Below, piece after piece: positions 49,717-61,146 of a stretch of 64,000 bases of DNA. The translations under genes were made by a program, and so were the position numbers. The DNA lies in contig NBIV01000097.1 in assembly GCA_003194525.1 (NCBI GenBank), positions 62,001 to 126,000 on the forward strand. The letters are read 5' to 3'. The notes below the pieces were generated by a model. It made no database searches. It was not told the DNA's origin and saw only the letters and a program-made list of their open reading frames with translations. This DNA comes from Gracilariopsis chorda. Taxonomy: Eukaryota; Rhodophyta; Florideophyceae; Gracilariales; Gracilariaceae. Positions within the stretch are counted from its first letter, which is position 1. Each line of letters opens with the position of its first letter.

Positions 49717-52267
49717 TGGGCAGATACATACGCGCGCTGTGTAGAAAGTGTAGTGAGATAGGGCGCGGGCGATTTTGTTTTAAACGCGCGCGCGTCAAAA
49801 ACGAGCGGCGGCGGAAGCGCGCGCTACGTGTGGCGCTACACGTGGCGCGGCCGCCCGCGCTTGTAAGCTGCGCGTCGCCGAAGAGCGCATGAACGTGTAG
49901 CCGCGCGCGCGCCGTTAAAAGGCGCGCCCCTTTTTCGCGCGCGCCGAATTTGCACCTGGCGCGCAAATTCACCCCGCCGCTCAACCGCCTTGCTCATGCC
50001 ACAGCAGCTCTCCGCTCTCCGCTCTCCCATTGCCTGCGCCGCTCTTCATCCTTCCTTCCACCCCCGCCACGTCTCACCTCATGAGCTCGCGTGCACTACG
50101 CAGAAAACACACACCCAACCGTGCTGTGTACGCGCATCTGCTTCCGCACGCGCTACAGCCACCATTTGCAGCGCCACTTTTATACACCGTATACTAAACA
50201 TTATCGCGTACCAACAAACACGCCACTGCTCTGCTCGCAAGCGCCCACCAATCCCCGTATAATTCTAATTTAATGCTGCACATCGCTCACAACCAGCCCA
50301 CAGACATCTCGTAAACGCTTTCTAAATCCTTTCTGTAATTCGCCATCACCACGTGCCCCCACGTCCCCCCGCGCAGCTCACCCCCGCCGCAGCGTAACTT
50401 ACCGAAACAAGAAACAGCTTTCACCCGTCACAAAACCAATTGCTTTCTGACAACCCCTTTCATCATTCCATGCAACCGCAGCACCACTCGAAATTCACAC
50501 CCGCCGCAAAACCAAACCCTGCACCCCCTCCGCGCACAAGGCGCAACTTCATTCGTCCTCCACAACATGACCGCTCCCCGCCGCACCGTCCAAAGATTCA
50601 AATAGCACCCGCCGAAGCGCTGTCCTCGCCCACTTGTCGCCGTCATTCCAGCTCATCACTGTACACGCCCGCAACGCAAACTCACCCCCGCCCAATTTAA
50701 GCAGTGCTTCAAAAACAGCCGCCGCCTTAAAAACGCCCCTGCGCGCAAAACACACCTCTCAGCTTTACGTTTCTGCGCACCAAAAACCCACCCCGTCGCC
50801 TGTACGTATGACGCCGTTTCCAAAGCGCAAACTATCCAGCCACAATGCAAAGAAAAAAGAACAAAACCCTTGCCAGCCACGCCAAAAGTGCGTGCGCCGA
50901 AACGGCTGCTCAACTTCACACCGCCCAAACTGGTTTTTAAACAATCCATCTGTCAGCATTTTCTCCTTTATACCGCGCCGCAAAGCCAAAAGCTATCAGA
51001 AAACATCCACTCAACCTTCCCTGCGTCCCTCTTTTTCTCATTCCCACCACGCCGGGCGCTGCGCGTCGAAGGCACAGAGAAAAAGTAGCCCGTCCTCATC
51101 ACCATTTTCACACCAAACCGTCCATGTACAGTACCCTTGGGAATCGCTTCGCATAAATCGTTTTTTTGTTTGCAGCCACCATTCGCTTTTTACCGGCCAC
51201 AGGCACTCGAGTGCTCATCTGATGTTGTTGCGCATGTAACAATGTTACAAACAACTTCATCTATGTTAGCTCGTCCACCAAATTAATCAATACCACATGT
51301 CACACCTGCAACAAGCAATTTACACGTGCCGCAGAATAAACCAAATACCCCTGTTTGGTAAGCTAACTAAAGCCCACAACCATATCCAACCACAAACGTC
51401 TACCGACTAGTAGTCGCAACACGTGCAATTGTCCAATTCTTGTTAAATTTGTTCTATTAAGCTTTAAAGCTTAATATTTTTAAAAAAATAACACAACTCA
51501 AACAGCGCTCACCTCCTTCCACGCAGCCTTCTAGATACGTGTACATACATCGTTCATGTATACGTTTATTGCTTCTTTTTATATTTCGTTTTGGGTAGTA
51601 TACATATGCTGCTACCCTTGTATACTGATATGGTCGTGTACCCAAAACCATTTGGTAACTTGTCAATGTGTAACGCTGCCCATGAGCTGACACGCTCTGC
51701 TCGCCAGCAGCGCGAGCTAAGCCGTCTGCAGCCCTGTGCAACAGAGGTTGCAGAAGCACACAGCCCTCTAGAAAAATCAGCAAATAGACCACAGGTCGCG
51801 ACAACGGGCGTCGCGACCAAGGAACAAAAGTCATCTTCTTAGTTCCAGACTGTTTGCCGCAGTCTTAAACTCTCTGTGCACGCGCTTTCCTCGCGCCGCT
51901 TTCACCTACTTATCACGGTTATGAGTCCAGAGCCTAATATATATACTATATCTTCATCACATAACATTCCTCGATTTGACGCTGCATAACATGTCTTGCA
52001 GTGATGTAGGCCAATTTCGGAATGGGTTGACATCATTTGCATAGCTTCAAAAACAAAATTAAAGAACAGATACAAAACCATCTTTACAATTCTTAAAAGT
52101 CTCTTAGTCGAATAAGATCTGCACTTGGCACAAAAGAGTATTGTTGAGCAAACACAAGCGAGAAAAAGGCTTTATTTTCGTCAGATAGATCAAATCCGGG
52201 CGTTTCACGAAATTGTCAACTTGATTACAGTTAACCCTTCTATTTCAATGGTTAACCATTAAACAAG
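49717..52267. other. Intergenic; C-rich strand-asymmetric block, then AT-rich
   Basis: From about 50000 to 51240 the plus strand is strongly C-rich and G-poor, giving long open frames by composition; the longest (201 codons to 51239) starts at TTG, not ATG. After 51240 the DNA becomes AT-rich. No gene is supported. Confidence 0.5.
51455..51476. repeat. 22-bp perfect palindrome
   Basis: TATTAAGCTTT and its reverse complement abut with no spacer (two HindIII-like AAGCTT cores). Confidence 0.85.
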
Positions 52268-52735
52268 TAGAGGCAGCCTTCGGCCACGGGCGGTGCTGCG
52301 CGCCGCTAAATAGGGGTGACTTTGGGTGATCCGCAGGCCGCTTTTGCTGGCTTACGCTCGCAAATGGCCTGCAAACTAATGAGGGCCGCGGCGCCGAGGG
52401 TAAATGTGGAATAGAGTATCAATGGAGCCCCCAAGCGTTGGTAATTAGCTGGTAATGCATTGACAGTACAGTTTACTGTATTTCGCTGGCACTACCAAAA
52501 TAAATGCACTGCTAACACCTGTGCAGAACAATGGGTAGCATTGTGGTAGTGCCACCTACCCAGCAGCTGTGGCAGTCAACATGCAGCAGCAGATATCAAG
52601 ATTTCAGCCTTGCTGCTGCTGCTGCTAAATTTTTTGAATAACATGGAGGCGTTGCGCCAAGAGAGGTTTTTGGATGCACTTAAAGGGGCACGCAAGGAGA
52701 TGTTTTGACGCAACGCCTCGCGTCAATTAACACTA
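52268..52735 (+). repeat. Hairpin-rich repeat, unit R1
   Basis: First recognisable unit, separated from the array by ~400 bp. Order: GGCAGCCTTCGGCC hairpin region; AGGCCGCTTTTGC...GCAAATGGCCT inverted repeat; CAG-rich then CTG-rich (TGCTGCTGCTGCTG) segment; terminal GGCGTTGCGCCAA...TGACGCAACGCC stem. Confidence 0.7.
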
Positions 52736-53148
52736 CCCTCTTATACATGTGTGAATCATTAAACGATGGTAAGAAGGACGTTTTTCATTACCAATCTTTT
52801 CTGCAGTTGTGGTTTCTGCATTTTGCTTGGTAAAAAGAGTAGTAGGGCCGCCCTACCATTCTTTATTTCAAATGTGACGTCCGCATCTTTCCTGCAGGAA
52901 ACAGTCGTAGTTCTGGAGCTTAAGCGGTCAAAAACCTGATAATCACACTTTTTGGTTGTCCAAAACGTTTGATTATAGTTGGCGCAAAACGTTGGCGAAC
53001 CAAAAGGCTCAAAAAATTAAATTGAAGCACGATTTTGGGTGCTGGCCCAGCTTGCGCCAAAAACACCAAATCGTGCATTTTACTAATTTGTTAAGGGGCG
53101 CAATGTTCGTTGTCGCAAAAATTCTTAGTTAGGTTAGAGACACGTAAT

Positions 53149-53644
53149 AGCGGCCTTCGGCCGCGGGGAGTGCTGGTTGTGGCTGAATCAGAGTAAACTC
53201 GGTGGTTTTGCAAGCCGTTTCTTCTCGTTATTGCTGGCAAACGGCCTGCAAACTGATGAGGACCGCGGCACCAACAATGATTTTGAGACTGAGAAGTATT
53301 AGATTTCTTTTAACATATGTAGTGCAATACTGTGCGGCATGAAATGGCGTCTGCTTTTGAAGGGCACGTTACAAACTCTGCGAGCTGTTTACTGGCTGGA
53401 AAAGCAGTCATTAATGTAGTTCCAGTCCCCGAGCAGCAACCACACAATCAACATGCAACAGCAGCAAATGCCATATATTTTGTGCTGCTGTTGCTGCTGC
53501 TGCTGTTTTTTTGGAGTGGCAGAGAGGCTTTGCGCCACATTTCCGTTTCTTATACGCATCAAGGGGCATGCAAAGCTATTTTATGGCGCAAAACCTCTCA
53601 CCACTCACCACCAACCCCCCTCGTACACAAGCCGTTGCCTAAGA
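53149..53644 (+). repeat. Hairpin-rich repeat, unit R2
   Basis: Starts AGCGGCCTTCGGCCGC (a perfect small hairpin), then GCCGTTT...AAACGGC, CAG/CTG segments, and a terminal GGCTTTGCGCCA...TGGCGCAAAACC stem. Confidence 0.7.
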
Positions 53645-54180
53645 GGTGAGATAAAGCTAAACGCTGCGTTTGGTAGCGGGCAGCGCTGTTCACCGCTGAA
53701 TGAGGGTGCCCTCAGGGAATCTGCGGGCCTTTCCTGCTCTCTATCGCTCGCAAAAGGCCTGAAAACCATTAAAAGACCGCGGTGCCAAAAATGACTATGA
53801 ATTAGAGTTGACTATGAGCGCCCGTGCATCAGTGAGCGGATGGCACTGCATTTTTGTATCTACAGTACAGTGGTTTGAAATTGGCTTTCACTGTCAAAAT
53901 GACTGCAATGCACACCACTTTGCGGTGGGATGGATGGCAGTGCTGTAGTGCCAGCCACTGAGCAGCAGCAGCATTCAATATACAGCAGAAGCCAATGAGC
54001 TTTGAACTTTGCTGCTTCTGCTACCGGTGAATTTTTTGAATGGAAGGAAGGCGTTCCGCCAAAAGAGGTTTTTACTTGCGCTGAAGGGGGCGTGCGGGGG
54101 TGTTTATTTTCAGAACCCCTCCATACAATCACCATCTACCCCCCGTACTTGACCAAATCTATGTAGTGGAGAGATATTAG
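53645..54180 (+). repeat. Hairpin-rich repeat, unit R3
   Basis: Directly follows R2. The same order of elements; the first hairpin is degraded and the terminal stem has lost much of its right arm. Confidence 0.65.
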
Positions 54181-55523
54181 AAAGCGGTGTTCGGCCGCGG
54201 GCGAAGCAGCGCGCCGCTGAATGAGGGTAACCTCGGGAGATCTGCAGGCCATTTTTGCTCGCTATCGCTCGCAAACGGGCTGTAAACCAATAACGGCCGC
54301 GACACTAACAATTACTATGGAATAGAGTTGAAATTGAGCGCCCGCGCGTTCCTGAGTGGCTGGCACTGCATTATTGTATGTACAGTACAGTGGATTGTAA
54401 TTGGCTGGCACTGGCAAACTGACTGCAATGCGAGCCACTCTGCAGTGGGAGGGTGTAGTGCAACGCCCTCAGGGAGGGATTCTTGGTACTTGAACGCTTT
54501 CCCGATATTATCGGTTGTGTAGTGTGTATATGAACTACGCCCCATTATGGTGGATATGGACACGTGGGACACGGTTTTGGGTCAATTGGCCGTTGGCCAC
54601 AGTAGTGGATGTTGCCACGAAATGTGGAGTATTTTAGTTGATTTTATTTATTATTTTCACACCCATTTCTGGGAAGCTAGTACTTAGTGCGACGGCGCAC
54701 TGCCGTCGCACCAGTAAACCTTCCCCAACAAGGGACCCCAACCTGGGGAATTGGCTCTAGTTGTTACCGCTTCGGCGCGTGCTCTACTCCTCCTTGGAGG
54801 GAAACGCCGTAAACCACGGGACATCTAACCCCCTTGCACATCTAAAGGGACCCATCACTGGGAGTCATATTATTCCAATTGCATTGGTGTTTCGCCCTGT
54901 ATAGGGATATTGTTACCGGCATCGCCGTTCGCCCCTGTCGCTCTCGCAACTCACTTCGTCCTCTCTTCCTCCTCTTCGCCCTTCCTTTTTCCCCTTTTTA
55001 GGGTAGCACCTCCCGCTATCCGCGGCTCTCGTCTGCGCATCCGCTCACACACCACCACTTACGTGAAACCTACCTCTGGCGAGGACGCATTCCCGCTCTC
55101 GCGGATACCGATTCTTGTCCTAAACCCTCTTGCGCTAGTCGCGAAGGGTGGCCTCGGTCTTACAAGCCGGCTCCGCCGTGCCACCCCTAGAGGGGCTCTA
55201 CCCAACTGGGTTCACCTCCACGGAGGAAAGATCGCGAACGTATTTCGGTGTTTCTCCCCTTTGGGGCGTTGCACCACAGATGGCTTGCACTGCTGTAGTA
55301 CCAACCACTGAGCACCAGCGACCGTCAACATAGAGCAGCAGCCAGTGAGCTTTGGGCTTTGCTGCTGTTGCTGCTGCTGAATGGAAGGGAGTCGTTGCGC
55401 CAAGAGACTTTTTTGCGTGCACTGAAGGGGGTGTGTGGGCGTGTTAACTGGCGCACTCCCTCCGTTCAATCAACAAATACGGCCTCAACCGCTTCCAAAT
55501 CTATAGGATGGAGAGATATAAGT
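54181..55523 (+). repeat. Hairpin-rich repeat, unit R4 (interrupted)
   Basis: Unit with TTCGGCCGCGGGC start and GGCCATTTTTGC...GCAAACGGGC stem; split by the 825-bp element at 54454-55278. Without the insert its length is about 518 bp. Confidence 0.7.
54454..55278. mobile_element. 825-bp TG...CA insertion, solo-LTR-like
   Basis: Interrupts repeat unit R4. Ends are inverted: TGTAGTGCAACGCCC on the left and GGGCGTTGCACCACA on the right (14 of 15 match). Flanks GAGGG and GATGG could be a 5-bp target duplication with one mismatch. No coding capacity seen. TG/CA ends and size fit a solo LTR; a non-autonomous DNA element is the alternative. The end motif TGTRGNGCA resembles that of the LTR-like arms at 59-62 kb. 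Confidence 0.65.
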
Positions 55524-56175
55524 AGAAGCGGCCTTTGGCGGCGGGCGGCGCTGCGTACCGCTGATTGAGGGTGACTTTGGAAGATCTGTAGGCCAATTTT
55601 GCTCGCTATCGCTCGCAAATGGCCACCAACCCAATGAGGGCCGCGGTGCCGAGAGTGACTATGGAATATAATTTGCAGTTAAACGTGCAGTGCTGAGTGT
55701 CTGGCTTTGCAGTTGTTTCTGTAACGTCAGCCACTTAGAGGCAAGCAAGAAATCTGCTGACTTACCCAAACAGGAAGTGGTAACTCTTCAGTGCCACTTT
55801 TGATTTTTGTTACTTTTGACTGCTACATGGGAGTTCAAGTGTGTAATTGATTGCCCTTGGCTGGCACTGCACAAATGACTGCAGTGCCAGCCCCTCTGCT
55901 GCTGAGTGGCTTACACTCCTGTAGTGACAGCAAGTGAGCAGCAGCGACAGTCAACATACAGCAGTAGCCAATGAGATTTGAGCTTTGCTGCTGCTGCTGC
56001 TGCTGCTGCTGCTGATGCTGATGGTGCTTCCGCTGTTGCTGCTGCTGCTGATACTGATGCTGGTGGTGGTGGTGAATGTTTTGAATGGAAGGGAGGCGTT
56101 GCGCCAAGGGAGCTTTTCGCACGCACTTAAGGGGGCGTGCAAGGCATTTTGTTGGCGCAACGCCTCCCTTCACTC
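55524..56175 (+). repeat. Hairpin-rich repeat, unit R5
   Basis: Longest unit (~650 bp). It carries an extra ~130 bp in the middle, a run of eight CTG-type triplets, and a terminal stem of two perfect 20-bp arms (56088-56107 and 56152-56171) with an inner GCACGC...GCGTGC stem. Confidence 0.75.
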
Positions 56176-56399
56176 AACAACCACCACCTCATCCTCGAGG
56201 AAATGCTTCAGTGAGAAGAGATCTCTTCCATTAACATTTTTTGTAACTGCCGTATCAAAAAACCGAGACATCGTTGCCAATTTTGACCACTTCCGTGGGT
56301 TGTTGTCCGACAATTTCGTGCACACTGGGTTAGAATCTTCAATGCATATCACTGGATTCTCGCAACTGAGTTTATTAACAACTCCAATCCGCCAGAACA

Positions 56400-58840
56400 C
56401 ACGCTTGATAACGCAATCCTTCAACTTCTCTTGCAGGCTCAGTCTTGGTTCTTGACGAACTCTGAAGGGACTGGTGGAGCCATGGTATCGTTTTCGGTTA
56501 TCAACAAAATCAAAATTTCTCTGCCCGAGCTTCTTGAAGATATGGCGCTAGTCAAAATTCTGGAGTTTTATGCAATAGTAATACTAACATTTGAGAACTT
56601 TTGGAAGAAGATCAAGAAGATTACTGACGATTTGGCATTCCAGCAGTTGAGACTTCCTCGAAAAAAGAAGATAGCACACCAGAAAACATTAAACGAATTT
56701 CGAAACCTTCCAAGCCCAGAACTTTGCTACACCTAGACGATGCGGTCTCCGTTCTATGCTTCCCCTCATCTGCCACCCATCGTACTTCAATGGAGCTAAC
56801 CAGAACTGACGTTGAAGCTCTTGTGAAGCAGCATGTTCAAAAGGCTCTTCTTACCGTAGGGGTTACTTCGGCGGTAAAGAATCGTAATAGGAATAGCTTT
56901 GTCTGCTTTAGAGGCATCAACAAGCCAAAGAATAACCAAGAAAAGCGCGAAAAAAGGTGGGAATAAAGTTCGTTTCCGAACCGTAAACCCTTCAAAAATG
57001 GAACCTGTTTCGACTATGGTGCTATCACGCACTATCGGACCTCCAAGTAATTCCTATATGACGGTGGGGAGAGGTGTGTCGAGAACTTGGTGCAGCTCGA
57101 GCGAGACACCAGGCAAAAGAAGATATCTTCAGAGCAGTTTTTCGAACAAGCTCCACTCCTTCGAGAAACCATCAAGTTTGATTATACGGCGTGAAGGCAC
57201 TAATCCATTGAAACTACATGATGATTTTAATCCGGTGATTGAACTCAGGTGTCCAAGGAACGTCGGTGGAAAAGGAATCAGCCTCTCGCTTGGCCTTCAC
57301 GTTAAACATTCCGTTTAAGTTGCGACCTCACGAGTGTGAGCCATTCTTCCATGGTTATGGAACTAAATGCACGGGTGGTCAATTAGTATTTGCGATTTGG
57401 GAACTGCCTTTTGTAGGCACCGAAGATGAAAAGACGCTTATCCCATGTTGATGGTCTTCTTCTTCTTGGGATTGACTTCGTTCATCGTGGGAACCTTCAG
57501 GAACAGAAGACCGGTTGATCCACCCAGTTGAAGTGACCAGAAACACGGGATTTCATTTGCCAGCATATAGCTCTCGTCTTTTTGGTGATAAAAGAGACGT
57601 TGTGCCTACCATGCTGCTTGTGGTACCGTCCACAGTCGATGATATCTCTTCGTACTTCACGGCGTATCGAATCTAAAGCATGGAAGAAAGACCGAACGCT
57701 CTGCGTAAAAGCTTGTCCGACTGTAAGGTGTCGAAATGGTTCGCTTCCAAGCTCCACTGATTTACTCACATGCCGTTGAGTGATATGGAGGAAATATGTG
57801 GCCTTGCACATGTCCCTACCCCTTTTTTCCGACAAGCATTGCAATCTGTAGTAGACAAAGACACTACCTGTAGAACTACTGGCCGCCCCGCCTCGTCCAG
57901 GAAAGTTGCTCTTCGTCGCCTGTTGGTCCCGTTCAATGACTATTTCCAGATCTACTTCACGCTCATACCGGAAATGGAGAACATTTCGATCATACACACG
58001 GTGGATTTGGCGATCGCCTTCTCAGTAACTGCTACGCTTGACTCGAGAGAGCTTGAAGAGGTCTGCACTGAATTTGAACTGTTCTGGGGGAATGGCCAAG
58101 GTCCTCCAACTTCACTCTCAGGGGACCCAGAGCTTGCAAACGGCGTGTTCAAGAGCATCATGTTCGTGTAATCCATTATTCTTGAACCACGACCAGCTTG
58201 GAGACAAAAGATCGGAGCAGTCGTGTCAATCCACACCGTAGTTTGCTTTATCGCAACGAGGTTGTTGCAAGACTCGGGTTTCTTTGGGTCTGTGCCACAT
58301 AAGCAGTTCTCTTTTGCTGAGATCCTGTCCCAAGCCACCTTCTTAAGCAATGTGATGTACGGCAGCACGAAGTTAAGCATATTTGAGCTTGTACGAGGAT
58401 ACACGCCTGCCTTAATGGGCCTGCCCCAAAGTAGGATTTCACAAGATCTTTTCAAAGCCTATCAAGACCAAAACGCTCGTCATGCAATTCAAAATCTTAT
58501 GGAAACCAAAAATTCCAAGTCCTACTTCCGAGTCAGGTCTGTAGGGGAATGCCTGTATATTACTTCAAGCGAGGCCCAAAGTTTGGAACATGGCACATTG
58601 CATTTTTACTTAAAGTCGAAGAACACACCTTGCTGCTCTCTTCCAACCAACAACGCTGTAGTCCAAGCATCCCCGCGGCTTATGAAGACATTTGCACGGT
58701 CCCAAAGTCTGCACTGGTACTCGAACTGGAGCGCATGCATGGACCTGGTGTACCCCTTTTCGCAAACATCTCGATCCCACTACGTAGTTGACGCTAGGTT
58801 TGACAGCCGTGATAACATTGGTCACCACAAAGTGACCTAA
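56400..58840 (+). pseudogene. Decayed Copia-type gag-protease-integrase region
   Basis: Fragments in several frames. 57240-57500: a retropepsin-like segment (PFFHGYGTKCTGGQLVFAIWELPFVG..., then LLGIDF-like). 57900-58560: integrase core IHTVDLAIAFSVTATLDSRELEEVCTEFELFW with first Asp, LSGDPELANG with second Asp, then EPRPA..QKIGAVVSIHTV where the expected catalytic Glu is Val; then AEILSQATFLSNVMYG and FELVRGYTPAL. 58549-58791: the post-integrase segment VYYFKRGPKFGTWHIAFL...AAYEDICTVPKS. Protease-integrase order before RT is the Ty1/Copia order. Many stops and shifts; non-functional. Confidence 0.65.
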
Positions 58841-59064
58841 CTGATGCGCCTATCTCACAACAGAGTGCAAAAAAGAGAGGAAGCCTCGACTTCATCTTGA
58901 CCGAAGAAATATATCTGTGATCACGCCACCCAGATATGCGTTGAATAATGGCAGGAGAAAGGACTAAAAATCGTGGAACGTCCCAGGAATGACATTGCGT
59001 TGCCGTCAAACTCTCTTCGTCCTGAGAAGGATATTGGATAAACCATAGTTTCGTTGGTTCCTGT

Positions 59065-60008
59065 TGTAGAGCACCGGGTATGTGCATACCCTCTAGGCGA
59101 GGTGGATCATGAATGATTCAGTACCGACGTGGAATCGGTTCACCCCAGATATGAGCGGGACCTTTGAGAATTTCCGGTGATCATCGATATGAATTATATT
59201 GGTATTCGTGGAACCTTCATGGGTGATCTCTATGATATGTAGAATAGATGGACGCATGGTACGCGTATGGACATTATTCATGGCTAGCATGATTCACACG
59301 TGGCGTGTTGCAACGTGGCCGACCAGGCTGCTCAGTGACACAAACATGTGGGCCACACGTGTGGCACTCTACAATAGTAGTATTCTTAGTTTGATTATGA
59401 CCTTATAGTACTTAAGGGAGGCCCGCCTTGCGTTTTCAACCTGAAGTAATGTTAAGCTGTGAAACTGCCCTGATTTAATCACCTGCGCGAAATTGACTAA
59501 CTCCTTCTTGGAGTTTCACCGCGTTTGGTCTCGTTATACCCACCCACACAGTATCAACTAGAGCCGCTGGCCTGTCCTACGCCGGTGGGTTCGCCCATTT
59601 TTCACTATTTTTACCCTATTGGTCATTTTTATTGTGGAACAGATGGCCGTTAGACTCAGTATTGAGTTTTGTGGTGCTGGGTGAATAAGCAACACGCCCA
59701 CCGCCGGGTCTCTCTCGGCTTTTCGCGGGACCACCGGGTTGTAACTTCTTCCTTGGTTCTTTCCCTCCCTTCCCCTTTTCCGATTGGATTCTGCCTGCAC
59801 TGGAACACCGCTTACAAAGACCTGAGCACTATGTTGATCACCTGGTAACACGATTCTCGGTCACAAGTCCGTCAGTATAGCCGGAATCCACCTAGGTTCT
59901 AATCCAAACCCCGTGCGGTACCGAGGGCCTTGTCACTGTGCTTATCTCACAAGAGAGCAAGGCTGCGAACACCTTCAGAGATCTCCCGCCTAGAGATATT
60001 GCTCCACA
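59065..60008. repeat. LTR-like arm, left (944 bp)
   Basis: Starts TGTAGAGCA and ends TGCTCCACA (inverted ends). Highly similar, in opposite orientation, to 61147-62092. Flanked on the left by CCTGT. Confidence 0.75.
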
Positions 60009-61080
60009 CTGACTAGTGTCGGAGAAGGCCAGGTAACGGGGTTGCAAATAAAGTTTTAGTGGGCGTATGTACGCAATTGCAGGTTTGAGTGCTTTGACCT
60101 CTTTCAGAACAGAGCTCGCGAGCATAAGATCCGATACTACAAGAAGCCCAATCTTTTGCTGAAGATAGCTTGCAGCGAAGGCAGCTTGAGGTAGAACGCC
60201 ATGATTAAGAAAGTTGAGAGCTCCTGTAAGTCCGAGAACTGCCGTCTTTTCCACCCGGGTGCAGCTGTCTTTTGAACTGCTTACAGCGATAGCGGAGAAT
60301 GCCAAGGAGGCTGATTGTAATTATATAATCAGCCATATTCACTTCTATTGTACCATCTGTTTGCTGGGTGATGCAAAAAATGTTGAAAAAAAGGTTGTTC
60401 GTCAGTTCGAACTTACCCACGTTGAAATGCTTGGACAGCTGTTCACGGAATGATCGGATGGAACGGCAACAAGGATATTATCATTAACCTTCTCCATAGC
60501 CATTTCCACCTGATTGTTATTATTACGTTATACTGAAAGCTGCAGAAGGCCATATATTAATTGAAACCCACGATCAAAAATCTACTTCTTTGTCATCAAA
60601 TGCCAAAGGGGTCCGGACTCTACAAGTTCGTAAGTCGGAACAAGGGTTTCCCAGAAGATGTCTCATTTCACCCAGCCCCTTTGTGGAACCATGAATATGT
60701 TCCTATAAACACGACCACCTTGGATCTAAGCACCCTTGATATCGATGGTGGGTACTGGAACGAAAAGCAAGGCAGCAAGGCACACCACCATTCGAATGAT
60801 TAGTAACTCAGCAGAAGAAGAGTCGTTTCGGATTAAGTCCCTGTCTTTGTCTTGATTACCGTGCGGTCCTAGTTTACACTTAAGGCGCAGCTTGCCTTGT
60901 TCTCTGTCATTCTGGATATTGAAGAAATGATGTGACGATACGATATTGACGTCTTTGGGAAGATTCGATCTCTTTACTCTCGAGTAGCATCCTTCGTACA
61001 CATTTTCTTCTTGTCGAATCGAATTGTCGAGAATACACCTTGGAAGAAACCGTGTTCGCAACTCAGTTATATGCTCATTT
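60009..61080 (-). pseudogene. Decayed Copia-type reverse transcriptase/RNase H
   Basis: Read on the minus strand: LPKDVNIVSSHHFFNIQNDREQGKLRLKCKLGPHGN and RMVVCLAALLFVPVPTIDIKGA (RT N-terminal half, 61060-60726), a stop-ridden middle, then LTGALNFLNHGVLPQAAFAASYLQQKIG and RYLAFSDTSQ (start of RNase H, to 60009). The coding similarity stops exactly at the LTR-like arm, so RNase H is truncated there. Confidence 0.65.
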
Positions 61081-61146
61081 CCAAGTACCTTTTTTAGGAT
61101 TGCGAAGGATTTTCTGTTCTCCCCACTCTAGGGGTTTAGGGACAGG

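Noticed and set aside
50634-51239. 201-codon plus-strand frame in C-rich DNA
   Set aside because: Begins at TTG; openness follows from the strand's low G content.
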